DNA from: Cryptomeria japonica
Lineage: Eukaryota; Streptophyta; Pinopsida; Cupressales; Cupressaceae
Direction: 5' to 3'
Assembly: GCF_030272615.1 (NCBI RefSeq)
Contig: NC_081408.1
Location: forward strand, 336,318,793-336,382,792
DNA length: 64,000 nucleotides
The notes under the pieces were generated by a model, which was not told where the DNA came from, did not search any database, and worked only from the letters and a program-made list of their open reading frames with translations. Position 1 is the first letter of the stretch; the number at the start of each line of letters is the position of its first letter. This document shows positions 33,760 to 46,216 of this stretch, piece by piece. The translations under genes and the position numbers were made by a program.

Positions 33760-36024
33760 ATTTGTGTTAGAGTTATCTTTTATTAGCTAATAATTATTTA
33801 TTTAATTATTAGTCTGTTATACTCTATGCTTAAGCTAAACTTAGGAATCTTATAATTCTTTAGGGTTTTGAGTATCCTTTTATAAGGATTATCTCTTTGT
33901 ATTTTCATAACGATTGTAATTATTGAATTGCATTCTTGTTGCACAGTCAATATGAGTCCTCTTATCTGGTTCTCCGAATTCTGTCCCCCATAGTTTTCTT
34001 GCTTCTCTCCTTCTATGACAAGTTTGCATGCACGTGATCTTTGGGAGGTGTAGAGTTGATTTTTCCTCAACTCCAATTTGGTATCAGAGTTCCAAATCTG
34101 CATGCCCTTGTTCTCCTCATGAGATATTTTGGGCCTTGTTCTTCAGATCTATGTATTCAGGGGTTTGTGCAGTTGTTTTCTTCCATTTTTAGGGGTAGCT
34201 GACTTTTTGGTACATTTGTTTGCCAAAAGGACCTCATAGTTTGATTTAGAAGGCTAATTCATTGAATTTTGATATATAATTTGCCTATTTTTGATGACAG
34301 GGGCATCTGGGGCATAATTTTTTATTGGCATGTTTTTCGAGGCACAAAAATCTATATGGCTATACCTACAAATGTGTCAGAAAATTTTCATGAAATTTTT
34401 TTTTTTTACCTTCTTTATGCCCTAAAAGAGGGGTTTTTTTTCTTTTGGCTGTAACTTGGTCATACAGAGGCATTTTTCAGAAAATCTTATATCGTTGGAA
34501 ATCTCTTTTCGATCTCTATCCAGATCTTGGGGTTTGCAATTTTGATTTTACTTTTTTTGATGGCATTTTTTTCTGTCAAAGCCAGAGGTTCCTTTTTGCA
34601 CTCCGAGATACATCACTTGAGCATCTGAACTTCATTTTTTGAAAACTTTATATTTTTGAAAATCTTGTTCTGTGTTATTTCCATTCATATGAGTTTTCTT
34701 TCCAGATTCTGCTCCAGGTATATTTTATTCATTTTTTTTCTTTTCAGCACTCTAGTGAATATCTTGGATGTTTCAGGTCCTGGGATCTCTTTCTTTGAGT
34801 AGGATGTCTCTTCTTTGGTTTTTATTTCTATTTCCAATCTTTTATCTTTTCTTATCATTGTAGCATTTTATTTATGCAAACGCACTGAGATAAAGTGCCA
34901 CCATGCATTGTATACTCGGGATCTTGCATATCTTGTGTCTTATTGTACATGCACTACTTATAAAGTGTCATGGGGGGGTTGATGTTTGTCTTTGTTTTCC
35001 ATATACCTTTGTCACGCGAGTGTTCCTTTCATGAAATTATCCTCATGATGTCTGTCAAGTGAGTGTTCCTTCCATGACACTATGTACCTTCTCTGCACCT
35101 TCAATGTTCCTAGTTCTTCATCATGCAGATCTTGTTTTCCATTCTTTTTAGTGTACCTATCCCTCTCCCTTTTCAACATTATGGGGAGGTTTATCGTATT
35201 GTTCTAATGCTTCCTTGGTTTGACTGATCATCTCTTCAGGCTTTGGTATTCCATTCCATTTGTATCTTTGAGTTCAATTGTTTTCCATCTGATTCGAGTA
35301 GTGTCATTTGAGGACACTCATGCAGATTACAGTCTTCTCTACCTGGTCATGTTCTATTTCAATGGAGGTTCTGTAGATCAACAGTTACTCTTTGATAGTG
35401 TTTGCAACTATTTCATGCTTCAATGGTGTTCTTCATTCTCTTATTTTTGTTCCTATCTTCTGGAACACTCTTGTTTGGAGGCTTCTTAGTCCTTCACTTG
35501 AGCTTTCATCTCTTCTTGGAGAGGAGTTTTGTTCCCACAGATTTTTCTCATTTTTCTCCACTTTACAAAGATTTTATTGTACTTGGGTACCTCATTAGGC
35601 TTAGTTGTCGGGACCCATTATTGCTTTCCTACATTTTTTACATGCTTTTTTAGTCCTCAGTTGTTTTTTAGCTACTCCCTAAGTTCATCTTAAGGAGGGA
35701 GGTGTTAGAGTTATCTTTTATTAGCTAATAATTATTAATCTATTATACTCTATACTTAAGCTAAACTTAGGAATCTTATATTTCTTTAGGGTTTTCTTCT
35801 TTAGGGTTTCAAGTATCCTTTTATAAGGATTCTCTCTTTGTATTTTCATAACAACTATAATTATTGAATTGCATTCTTGTTGCACAATCAATATTCATCG
35901 TCTTTTCTAGATGTCTGAATTCTGGTCTCCGTAGCTTTTTTGCTTCTCTCCTTCTGTGACAGGTTTGTATGCAGGTGATCTTTGGGAGTTGTAGAGTTGA
36001 TTTTTCCTCAACTCCAATTATTTG
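33760..36024 (+). mobile_element. non-autonomous LTR retrotransposon (2.25 kb, 314/317-bp LTRs)
   Basis: The LTRs are 33765-34078 and 35703-36019, both starting TGTTAGAGTTATC and ending CTCAACTCCAATT. ATTTG flanks the element exactly (33760-33764 and 36020-36024). A primer-binding site TGGTATCAGAG follows the first LTR at 34079, and a purine tract (TAAGGAGGGAGG) precedes the second. The 1.6-kb interior has only short frames and no gag or pol motif, so it must rely on proteins from other elements. If the target duplication is right, the LTR ends in TT rather than CA. Confidence 0.85.
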
Positions 36025-38275
36025 CATTTGGTTATAGCTTATCATTTGTAGATACTTTTCTTCCATATTTCTTTAGTTCAAATATTTTATTGTTTGAGTG
36101 AAAATGCATGAATAACTATAGAATTTCATCTAAATTGTTCTATGATAGTGATCTATTAAACTCAAAAAAATGTTTTCTCCATATATTTGGGTAGAAATAA
36201 TAGGATAATCAAGCATGTACTCTCCTATGATGAGTTTAATACTATAACATTTCCCTAAACAACTAACTATACCTCCTTCTGTAACCATAAATTAAAATTC
36301 TATGTTGTCAGCTCATTATTGGTGAAGCTATCAATAATCAATATTTTTACCTTCTATTGTATAAGGAAACCAACTTCCTTAAGAATTTTTTGGTCCATGC
36401 TAATACCTTATAGTGCATGGGAAGAAATAGTTATTTGGATTTCTTTAAATTCTTCTACAACCATAGCTACCTCTTCTTCATCCTTTCCTTTGTCATAGGC
36501 ACCTCAATTTAAAACAATTTCTCTTGTACATATTTGTGTCCTCTATTATATATTTCATCATACTTGAAATAAACTATTTGGCCTTTTTTTCTTCAATTTT
36601 TTGAGTTGTCAATCTTGTAGGTTGAATAAATGTTAAAATAAGGGTCTTTCAAAAGAATTTTTCAATTTTACTAGATAATTATTTTTCATATAATATATGC
36701 GCTAAGACAAACTACTCAAATATAATATTAGAAATAAACATAATTAAGTCTAATATTGGATGCAATCTTTCAAAACCACCTAGAAACAAGTCATTTAAAT
36801 TTTTATTCATAATAATTTAGTTACCATGATAAATTTTGAAAGTACTAAATATAATTTTAATATATCTTATTTGAAACATTTATGTTAATTGGATGAAGTA
36901 GGTCCCTACCATTCTATGACAATGATATGATTTTAATTCATTTGTAGAACTTGGTCTATTAACACTAAGACTATTCTTTTTATTTTGAACACAAAGATGC
37001 ATTACCAAATGAACTATTTTATTTTTATATAGAAGCTACTTTCACTTATTTTATTACTTAGAATTTAATTAAAAAAAAAATTCCCATTTTATTTATTCAA
37101 ACATGCACGTATTCACCTTGGTTTGATTGAGTGTGTTTTGATTTTTTTCCAATGGATGTTATAATGGTATCTTTTGGATTGATTTGAGATATATGTCATC
37201 TCCCATTCCCATTTTCCCTCTATTCTAGATTCAATGCTATTCATTTAGTATCTCATATTTGATATTTTTCATACTTTCTTCTAAATAGCGCACTTTGGTA
37301 TCCAATGGGAAAAAGTTACAACCAAGCAGTAATTTGATCCAAATTCTAAGCATATAATCTATTTTATTAAACTCTTTTTTCTCTATGGGTTTTCTTTTCC
37401 TTTTAAGATTTAAAAGAGTTGACTTTTCATGATTTTTCTAAGCTTTCTAAAAATATAAATAGATCTAAAAAATTATCAAAAATCTCATTCTATAGAGAAA
37501 ATCTATGAGAAATATTAAACTTTTAATAAATTACTCAAAATGAATCTAAATAAATTCAAATTAGGATTCTAGGTGGATCAATATGTCCTTATTAAACCCT
37601 CCAAAATTTTGAAAAAGAATTGTTGTTTTGGAACAACTTTGGTTGAAACCCTAATTTCATGACAACTTCAAAATACATAATAGAATCTTTAATATGTTTT
37701 ATTAGTGCCTTTCTTCAACACACAATGATAGTATTTTTGGTAATTCTTTTGATTTAATTTTCTTAAAAAGAGCTTTGGACAAAAAGTGAGTATAATTATA
37801 ATAAAAAGAAAAAAAAAATAGATTCTTATTGGTAATAAATATTTATTAGAAATCTTATTTTCTTGTTTTTTCCAAGTTAAATTTTGATTGGACTTCTAAT
37901 GATAATAAAGAGTTGCCTGAGGTTAGAGTAGTACCCAAAGATGAATATGGAAAATTTATTACAGGTGGTTCATATTTTCTAAGATTTGGGACTAATTATG
38001 AGGTAGAGTGGAAAGTTGATTTATTAGTCTCTTATTAATTAAATTGATGGGTCACAAATAATTGATTTTTGAAGAAGAAATTCAACCAAATTTATTTGCA
38101 GTTTGAAAAAATTTGAATACATAAATTAGAAATAAAGAGGAGTCATATAAGAAGCATAGCCTATTTACAAAGGTTTCAAGCACATTGTCTTCACTCATTA
38201 TTATTGTGGAAGTAATGGTATGGCATATTTGTTAGCCAATGCTACGATTGATCAAATGCCCTCTTTAGCATTGAT
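36025..38275. other. mostly non-coding; contains a gypsy gag/protease relic on the minus strand (about 36301-36600)
   Basis: On the minus strand at about 36530-36580 the sequence reads YFKYDEIYNRGHKY, the pattern of a chromovirus-type Gag zinc finger (CFKCDExYxxGHKC) with its three Cys changed to Tyr. It is followed by a KLF..IEVPM-like stretch, acidic text, and IIDSFTNNEL where a protease would have IDSGSTHNF. Stops are frequent. The rest (36620-38275) is AT-rich without recognisable features. Confidence 0.45.
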
Positions 38276-39410
38276 AAAATGTTACACATTGCTAAGACAA
38301 ATCTAGAGTATAGGTACACAACTATAATCACAAGTTCATCCCACACATGTGAACTTGTTCTTTGACCTAATAAATATTTCAAACAATTCTATTAAAAAAA
38401 GACATTATGTATCAAAATATTCCAAATCATCAATGGGCCCTTGGTCTATTGGTGATGTTGACAGGTTCTTAATGAGCCTAGATGAAATTGATACCCCTCA
38501 ATTCTTGGCTCTTAACTGAAAAGGGTACTTGTGCTCCCATATCTGATAACAAAATAAACGAATTTATATCTGATAACAAAATAAATGAATTTATTAACAA
38601 ATCTAGAGTATTATTTATATATAGCTTATGTATTCTTTGTAAATTTACAAGGAAGTATTAAGGCGTAAAAGCAAAAGCTTTCTTCATAGGAGTGAAAGGT
38701 TCTTTCAAGATTTTGAAACAAGCTCTTAGCAAGCATGAAAGATTTAGAAGATGTCCATTTCCGATGGAGAGTTGATTTATATATTTTACTAAACTTATTT
38801 TGTTCAAATCTTAAAAGAAGGGCATCATTTACTTGGTGGGTCCTGTCATGCTTTAATTTGGGGGACACCTTTTCTTCAAAGCAAACAAACAATATGCTTC
38901 TCTTCAAGACAAAGTCTTCAGCATTTTCATTGGTCTCGACTTTTAATAATTCTTCTAGAATTGTTCATCTTCATTTCCAGAGAGGAGTAAAATTCCAATT
39001 TGACATAACGTCATTTCCAGAGAAGAATAAAATTCCAATTTGACATAACGTGGATTAGAAAAGGATAAAATTCCAATTTGACATAAGGTGAATTATTTTG
39101 AAGTTGATGCTTTTCTTGGCTATCTGCATAAATATTAACTTGGTTGTTTCTCATCTTTAACTTTTTCTATAGTTCTATTTAAAATTAAAATGTTTAACGA
39201 TTAGTTTTATATTTTTATAAAAAACGAAAATCTAAACAATAGTCCCCACTCCCACACACATATTAATGCTCCTTATTATATATAAAATATCAGCATACCG
39301 TTATTATTATTAAGATTAAAGTTTTTATTAAGATCGAAATGGCATCTATAAAGTTGCAGGTTACCATGAGGATTGCAGGGGTGTGCATGCTTTGATTTTT
39401 TTCTATTGAT
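38276..39410 (+). promoter_or_regulatory. 5' flank of copy B, shared with copy A
   Basis: Homologous to 6187-7269 (see that entry). It retains the CATGAAAGA...GAAGATGTCC region, the AAGTCTTCAGCATTTTC region and GGCATCTATAAAG. It differs by a local triplication at 38972-39089 and by lacking the (TA)n tract. The short frame 38735-39043 inside is not conserved with copy A as protein. Confidence 0.5.
38972..39089. repeat. three tandem ~40-bp repeats, specific to the copy B flank
   Basis: Units 38972-39011, 39012-39051 and 39052-39089 share ATAAAATTCCAATTTGACAT and end AACGT/AAGGT. The homologous place in copy A has a single degenerate unit. Confidence 0.85.
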
Positions 39411-39767
39411 CTACCATGTTTGTACTGGAAAGTATGCTGCGTGGACTGCGTTGCATTATCTTGCACAGCGCATTCGAGTAGAATTGTTGGTAAGGATTTT
39501 AGTACTCAATAGCATGATGTTGCAGCTTGTTCTGGGTGCACGCAGATATCTTATATCAAGTGGTGTTTTGCGTTTTCTTGTTTGGGGAGCCTACATTTCT
39601 GCGGGTGCTGTGGCTATTTCTGCACTAGGGGTCATGATGCACAGCGATCAGAGGGAGGTTTATGGAATATGGGCTCCAGTGTTACTCATTCATTTAGGGG
39701 GACTAGATGCTATATCTGCTTATTCCATGGCTGATAATGAGATTTCAGTAGCATCTGTGGTTGAGGC
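39366..39767 (+). pseudogene. DUF4220/DUF594 copy B, 5' part
   Basis: From a YAAWTAL block on, it follows copy A closely through the membrane segments and WAPVLLIHLGGLDAISAYSM. It then jumps from MADNE straight to ISVAS.VVEA, the equivalent of copy A 8360-8385; about 740 bp present in A (7624-8360) is missing. The ATG aligned with copy A's start (39416) is no longer in frame, because a segment of about 21 bases and the register were lost. The reading frame is then cut by a copia LTR at 39768. The short uORF (39366-39395) is retained upstream. Confidence 0.85.
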
Positions 39768-40299
39768 TGTGAGAAAAATAACAAGTGTAGAAAATTTGCA
39801 AAGAAGAACAATAACACATAACACAGATTTACGTGGAAAAACCTGGTAAAAATATAATAGTAAAAAACCACGAGCAAATTTTGTCTTTTGTATTGATTCC
39901 CAAGAATTACAGAGTTACAACAATCTCAAAACCGACCATCAAAACATGACTTTGAGCACCCTAAAACAACTGACTTGCAGAGTCCTACTTGAAGACAACT
40001 TACTAAATATAGTAAGTATGACTCACACAACTGCATGTAAAACAAATGTCGAAATTACTAATTATAGAAAGTTTATTAACAAAACTTTCTATTTATAGTA
40101 AGTCTCAAAAAAATTGCGCCTCTCGGCAAGATGCCTTCAACATGTCACCTAATAGCGAGCACCTAGCGACGCACTAGTGGGTAATCCATGATGATGCAAC
40201 CACTAATATCTAAGATGGCCATGATGACTCAACCACTGCTAGCTAAGAGTCCAATTTGGACTTCACATTCCAATAATCTCCCACTTGAAGTCAAATTTA

Positions 40300-42190
40300 A
40301 AACTCTGAATAATTCCTCTGCGAAAGACCATTGCCAATGCTACCTATCATCACATAATTTGCAGACCAATAGAAGTTCTGCACCAAATAAACTTCTCCCT
40401 ACTAATAGGTTTCATCATAATATTTGCAGGGTTTACATCAGTGTGAATCTTGGCTAAAGAGATATGTCCTCCTTCCACCACTTCATGAACAAAGTGATAT
40501 TGAATATCAATATGCTTTGTTTTTAGAATTGTAAGTTGAGTTTCGTGCCAAGTGTAAAGCACTTTGACTGTCCCAATGTAGTAACATGTTATCTTGCTTC
40601 ACTTGCAATTCACCCAAAAGCTGATGAAGCCAAATCACCTCCTTGCTAGCCTATGTTGTTGCCATATATTCTGCCTCAGTAGTAGACAATGCCACCACTT
40701 ATTGCAACTTTGACACCCAACTAACAACACCTCTAGCTAAAGAGAAAAAATAACCTATTATAGACTTTCTCTTATCTTTGTCTCCACCAAAATCTGCATC
40801 CACATACCCATTAATTTGAAGACTACTCCCATTGTAACAAAAAGAAACATCTAAAGTGCCTCTCAAATATTTGACAATCCACTTCACAATTGTCCAATGA
40901 TCAGTGCCAGGATTCGCCATGTACCTACTGATAATGCCCACTTCTTGTGCAATGTCTGTTATGGTACACACCATGGTGAACATAAGACTTCCTACTACTG
41001 ATGAGTATGGTAAATGACACATCTATGTCTTCTCTGCTTATATGCTATGGAACTGTTCAGAAGATAATTTAATATGAACAGGAAATGGAGTACTAACTGG
41101 TTGTGCTTTCTGCATATTGAAGCATTGCAAAACCTTCTCCACATAAGTTTTCTATGGCAACCATAATTTCTTGTTGTTTTTGTCTTTATGTATCCTCATT
41201 CCAAGAATTTGATTTTCACTGCCTAAGTCCTTCATCTCAAACTGCCTAGCAAGATGAGTTTTCAAATGGATAATTTTATACATGATGGGACTTGTTGCCC
41301 ACATATCATCAACATACAACACTAGAATAATAAAACTATCGTCATCATACCTTTGAAAATAGGCACAATGATCAGCCTCACATCTACTAAAACCCAAACT
41401 CAACATGAAGGAATCAAACCACTTGTACCAAAACCTTGGCACCTATTTCAAACCATACAATGATTTTCTCAGCCTACAAACAAGATTCTCTTTGCCTCTT
41501 TCCTCAAAACCTTAGACTAGCTGCTAAATATAAATCTCCTCAGAGAGATCACCATGTAGGAAGGTTGTTTTTACATCTAACTATTCTAACTCTAACAGTA
41601 CTTAAATATACAACGGGTGAAAAAAATCCATCAAAATCAATACCAGATTTTTGTGCATACCCCTTGCCAACCAACCGAGATTTATATCTCTCCAAATTAT
41701 CATTTGAATCCCTCTTCAACTTGAAGACCTACTTGTTCCCAATATCTTTTCTTCCCTTAGGAAATGGTACAAGCCCCCATGTTTTGTTCTTATGTAGAGC
41801 TTTCATCTCCTCTTCCATAGCAACTCTCCATTTTCTTGCACATTCAACTTCACAAGCCTCGGGTGGTTTGATTACTCTATTGGATCTTCTTAAAATAGGT
41901 GATTATTCACCCTATGGCTCAACTAGGTTTTTTTCTTCTGGTTGATCTTCATCTAGTTGCTCTGCATCTGGTTGTTCTTCATCAAACACATCTAGATTAT
42001 CATCATATTTTTCCACCTCTACTAAAATAACTTCCATACCTTGTTGTTCTTTACCTCTTTGCATTGATTTTACATTAAAATACACATCTTGACTAACAAT
42101 AATCTTGTGGGCAGCAGTATCCCACAATTTGTACCCCTTTGTACCTTCTACATAGCTAAGAAAAATACATTTTGTGGACTTCTTGTCCAT
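40300..42190 (-). pseudogene. copia integrase C-terminus, reverse transcriptase and RNase H (broken)
   Basis: 41912-42190 reads KCIFLSYVEGTKGYKLWD, the typical end of copia integrase, then an acidic linker with EEQPD/EDQPEE repeats. 41152-41442 carries the RT palm with VLYVDDMWATSP (YVDD intact). 40699-41022 covers the RNase H start (a LPYSSVVGSLMFTMVCT stretch, then a NGYVDADFGGDKDKRKS stretch). About 40350-40562 is its C-terminal part. Several frame breaks. Confidence 0.85.
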
Positions 42191-42489
42191 CTTATTTCTA
42201 TTCCCTTTAGGAATATGTACATAAGCATTACAACAAATAATACAGAGGAATGAGTAATCAACTGGTTTACCTTTCCATATTTCCTCTGAAATTGTATTGT
42301 CAAGAGTAGTAGTGGGAGACCTACTGATAAGGAAACAAGTTGTATTTACAGCCTCACCCCAAAATTTCTACTCCAAACCAACAATACTCAACATGCATCT
42401 GGCTCACTCCATGATTGTACGGTTCATGCATTTAGAAACACCATTTTGTTGTAGTGTTCTAGCAACCGTCAACTACCTTGTGATTCCAT

Positions 42490-43437
42490 GCTCACTGCAA
42501 AACTAATTAAATTTTGTTGAACAAAACTCACCTCCAATATCAATTCTAAGACATTTTATTGTCTTACCTTTCTGATTCTCCACCAGATCTCTAAACCTCT
42601 TAAAACAAGAAAACATTTCAAATTTATTCTTGAGAAGATAAATCCACCCCTTACTGGAATAATCATCTATAAATGAAACAGAATATGATGAACTTCCAAT
42701 AGATGTTACAAGAGCCTCCCAAGTATCTGAATGAATTAGATCTAATACATCTTTTCTTTTGGTAGTACTACTAGAAAAACTTAGTCTATTATGTTTTCCA
42801 AACAAACAATGTTCACAAGAACTTAAATCTTTAGATTTTGCACCTGGGAGAAGATTTCTATCTAGTAGTACCTTGAGACCTTGTTCACTCATATGGCCTA
42901 GCCTTTGATGTTAGGTTGATAATGAGTCCATCTCTGTATCAGATACCACAACAACCTTTCTAATGTTAGTTTGTCCAACCAGCCTATAGAGATTGCCAAC
43001 CTTCTCTCCCTTTAGCACAACCAAAACTCCCTTTGTTACCTTGAGACAACTATTTTCACTATTGAATCAATAACCTTGTTCATCAAACCCTCCAAGTGAA
43101 AGTAATTTTTTCTTTAAACCAGGTACATGCCTAAATGTTGAATAGCTCTAACTACTCCATCAAACATCTTGATTCTTACCTCTCCTTCACCAACAGCTTC
43201 ACATGGGTTGTCATTTCCCATGTAGACCATACCTCCATCACAAGACCGATAAGTAAAAAACCAGTCTCTGTGTGGTGTCATATGAAAGGAAGCACTAGAA
43301 TCAGACATCCAGACATGAAGTAAAGAGCCTCTCAGATTAGCAGTTAATACCTCTGCATCTTCTAATGGTGTTTGAACCTCTGTGGTGTAAGCCTCAGATG
43401 CAGGTGCACTAGGATTCTCCTTGGTTTCTTTTGGCAA
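42490..43437 (-). pseudogene. copia protease and integrase (broken)
   Basis: The protease active site reads DSSASFHMTPHRDWF, with Ser where Gly is expected in the DSGA motif (43114-43437 frame). GAG-pre-integrase and the HHCC region follow, then the integrase core with LDLIHSDTWE (first Asp) and SFIDDYSSKGWIYLL, then a RIDIGGEF block where RTDNGGEF is expected (42503-42892). Frames are separated by stops. Confidence 0.85.
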
Positions 43438-43439
43438 CC

Positions 43440-44167
43440 TGCAATCCTTCTTGACATGTCCATTCTTGCCACAGTTCTAGCATTTCATCCTTTTTCGCCC
43501 CTTTGATTTGGACTTGGTTTGTCCATGCTTAGTATTTGCTCTCCTGAGTTTTGCCTCTTGCAACAAGGGCTTCATTAGAAGAAGATCCCTGAGATGTATT
43601 CCACCTTGAATCTTCAGAGATTAAAGCAGCCACGACATCCTCAAAGACCAGCTTCCCACTCTGTGCAGAATTACTGAGAGCCATAACCAACTGATCCCAA
43701 CCATTTGGCAAGGAGCAAAGTAATATTGTTGCCTAATCTTCTTCATCGATTTTCACACCAATTGAAACCAACTTGCTTATTAGTATGTTGAAATCGTTCA
43801 AATGACTTGTGACGGATTAATTTTCATGCATCCTCAAATTATACAACTCTCCTTAGAAGAATTTTGTTTGCTAATGAATTCATTTCATACAACTTTGCAA
43901 GCTTATTCCACAAGTCATGAGCAGATTTCTCCTCTGCAATATTGAAAAAACTAAATCTGCTAGAGATAACTGGATTGTTTTTCTAGCCATGCTATCCATG
44001 GTATTCCAATCTCTCATGCTCATATTTGCAAGTTTTGATGATACTCCTTTAAGAGCTCCGTCAAATCCATCCTTCACTAACAAAGCTTGAATCTTAAGCT
44101 TCCATAGAGAAAAATTCAAATCATCAAACTTATGTACCTCAAATCTGGTAACACTATTTCTAGCCAT
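43440..44167 (-). pseudogene. copia gag (UBN2-type, with zinc knuckle)
   Basis: It starts with an FEVHKFDDLNFSLWKLKIQA stretch, the usual copia Gag N-terminus, and includes a LMALSNSAQSGKL-type block (43529-43711 frame). Near 43470-43500 is a CCHC knuckle (C..CGKNGHVKKDC) in which the residue after the first Cys is a stop (TGG to TAG). Frame breaks separate the parts, so no full Gag can be made. Confidence 0.85.
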
Positions 44168-44702
44168 TGCTCACTTCTAAAAACAAATGAATTTTACATA
44201 AATAACCTACGCTCTGATACCAATTGTGAGAAAAATAACAAGTGTAGAAAATTTGCAAAGAAGAACAATAACACATAACACACAGATTTACGTGAAAAAA
44301 CCTGATAAAAATGTACTAGTAAAAAACCACAACCAAATTTTGTTTTTTGTATTGATTCCCAGGAATTACAGAGTTACAACAATCTCAAAACTGTCCATCA
44401 AAACATGAATTCAAGCAACCTAAAAAACCGAGTTGCAAAGTCCTACTTGAAGACAACTTACTTAATATAGTAAGTATGACTCGCACAACTACATGTAAAA
44501 CACATGTTAAAATTACTATTTATAGAAAGTTTATTAACAAAACTTTCTATTTATAGTAAGTCTCAAAAAAAAATTGTGCCTCCTGGCAAGACGCCTTTAG
44601 TGTGTCACCTAACGGCGAGCACCTAACGGCACACTAGTGGGTAATCCATGATGACACAACCACTGCTAGCTAAGAATCCAATTTGGACTTCACATTCCAA
44701 CA

Positions 44703-46216
44703 TAGGTCATGCAGATATGCCAAGTTAGTGTCCGACTGGACCAAGGTCCACTTAATTTGTGCTTATGTTGTGGCATCTAGGCACAGAAAAATCCATACTA
44801 CCGAGGGGTGCAAACTTCAGCTAATAAAGATCGCTATGGTTGTGCTAGGCAAGTTTAAGGATTTTATTGTTAGAGGAAATCAAAACTTGAGCGATGTTGT
44901 TAAAGGAAAGAGATACTTGAGAAAATGTGTTGGAGGAGATAGATACTGGAGTAATCAAATTCCGCAACACTGCCTGATCAAGACTTGGCTTGATTGGTCT
45001 CCTATAATGTGTAAGATGTCTCAACTTTTCCCCAAGCCAGATAGATATATTGTAAGCTGGTACACCCAAATAAGGCATCTCAAAAACGTTCCTGTCGAAG
45101 ATGATCTCAAAGACTTCATTTTTGGAATCCTCAAAAAGGCATGTTATACGGAGTTTAAAAATGAAGAATGTAGATGGAATGTTTACAACTTTGAGAAGGA
45201 TCTGTTTCAAAGAGAAACTGAAATCCGGGAGCTCTTGAAGTCACATGTCAATCTGGAGGAAGTCATTCTGATATGGCATATAGCTACCACTTTATGTGAC
45301 AAGCAGACAGAACGAGCCCAACAAAATGAGATTGAGAAAGAATTGCCCTAGAAGAATGAGACGGAGAAAAAAATGGCCCAACAGAGAGAGACTGAGAAGA
45401 ATGTTAAGTTGAGTAGAATACCGTCGAACTACTGCACATATCTGCTAATGTCATTACCCCATATTTTTCCTCTCCACCCCAAGATGGCAAGGATTGTATA
45501 CATGCAAGTTGTGAACCAACTTCTGGACACACTTACCTTGGGCAATATTCTTTAGAAAAATCTTGAATATCTATTAAGATGCAAATAAATGATGGTATGT
45601 TAGGGTCCAGGACAAAACTAGCTGAGCGATTTCTTAAGAAAGGAGAAAAAGAAAGGGGGGAGTTATTGGCTAGGTATTGGGGTAAGCTGGTAATATACAT
45701 GGTGGTATACAATGAGATAATATTTCATGCAGAGTGTTTGGCTGCTGGAGGAGAATTTCTGAGTCTAGTGTGGGTTATGTTGGCTCATATGGGATATGAA
45801 GAACAATCCAAGTCCATTGAAACCAAGAAGGTAGAGATGCAGTCAAATAAGGAATTAGCAGTATCTGCGAGGAGTACTAGACAAGATCCAGCTACAATGC
45901 AGAGGACTTTGACTGAACGTGAAAAAGAATTAGATGCAGTGAAGAACGATTTAGCTATAGTGAAGAATGATTTGAGAGATAGTGAAAAAGAATTAGAAGC
46001 AATGAAGAAGGTTTTGAAAGATCATGAAAATGATTTAGCAGCAAAGGAGAAGGATTTGAGTGATCGTGAAAAACATTTAGCTGCAATGGAGAAGGATTTG
46101 ATTGATCGTAGCAAGGAGGGTTTAAGTAATCCTGAAGAAGAATTAGCTACAACAAAGAAGACTGTGAGTGACCTTCAAGAAGAAGTAGCGGCAACAAGGA
46201 AGATTTTGCGTGACTG
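44703..46216 (+). pseudogene. DUF4220/DUF594 copy B, 3' part
   Basis: It resumes exactly where the copia element interrupted it and follows copy A through a SDWTKVHLICAYV block, the LIWHIATTLCD motif, the DUF594 segment (an SNYCTYLLMSLPHIFPLHPK block) and the coiled coil with KELEAMKK/DLSDREKHLAAM repeats. A TAG at 45349-45351 stands where copy A has CAG (8995-8997). Another stop lies near 45553. Similarity to A ends at about 46216. The next bases read GTATGT and a possible acceptor TTTTATAG lies near 46420, so an intron or simply an unrelated joint follows. Confidence 0.88.

Larger units (their letters stand above)
39768..44702 (-). mobile_element. complete but decayed Ty1/copia element inserted in copy B
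   Basis: LTRs at 39768-40275 (3') and 44225-44702 (5'), reading TGTTGGAATGTGAAGTCC...TTTTCTCACA on the minus strand. The primer-binding site TTGGTATCAGAGC lies at 44212-44225 (minus strand), and the purine tract CTTCAAGTGGGAGAT lies at 40276-40290. The flanking bases are GAGGC and TAGGT; copy A has GAGGT at this site, so both look like single-mutation derivatives of a GAGGT duplication. Gag, protease, integrase, RT and RNase H are in copia order. The LTRs differ at many sites, so the insertion is not recent. Confidence 0.92.
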
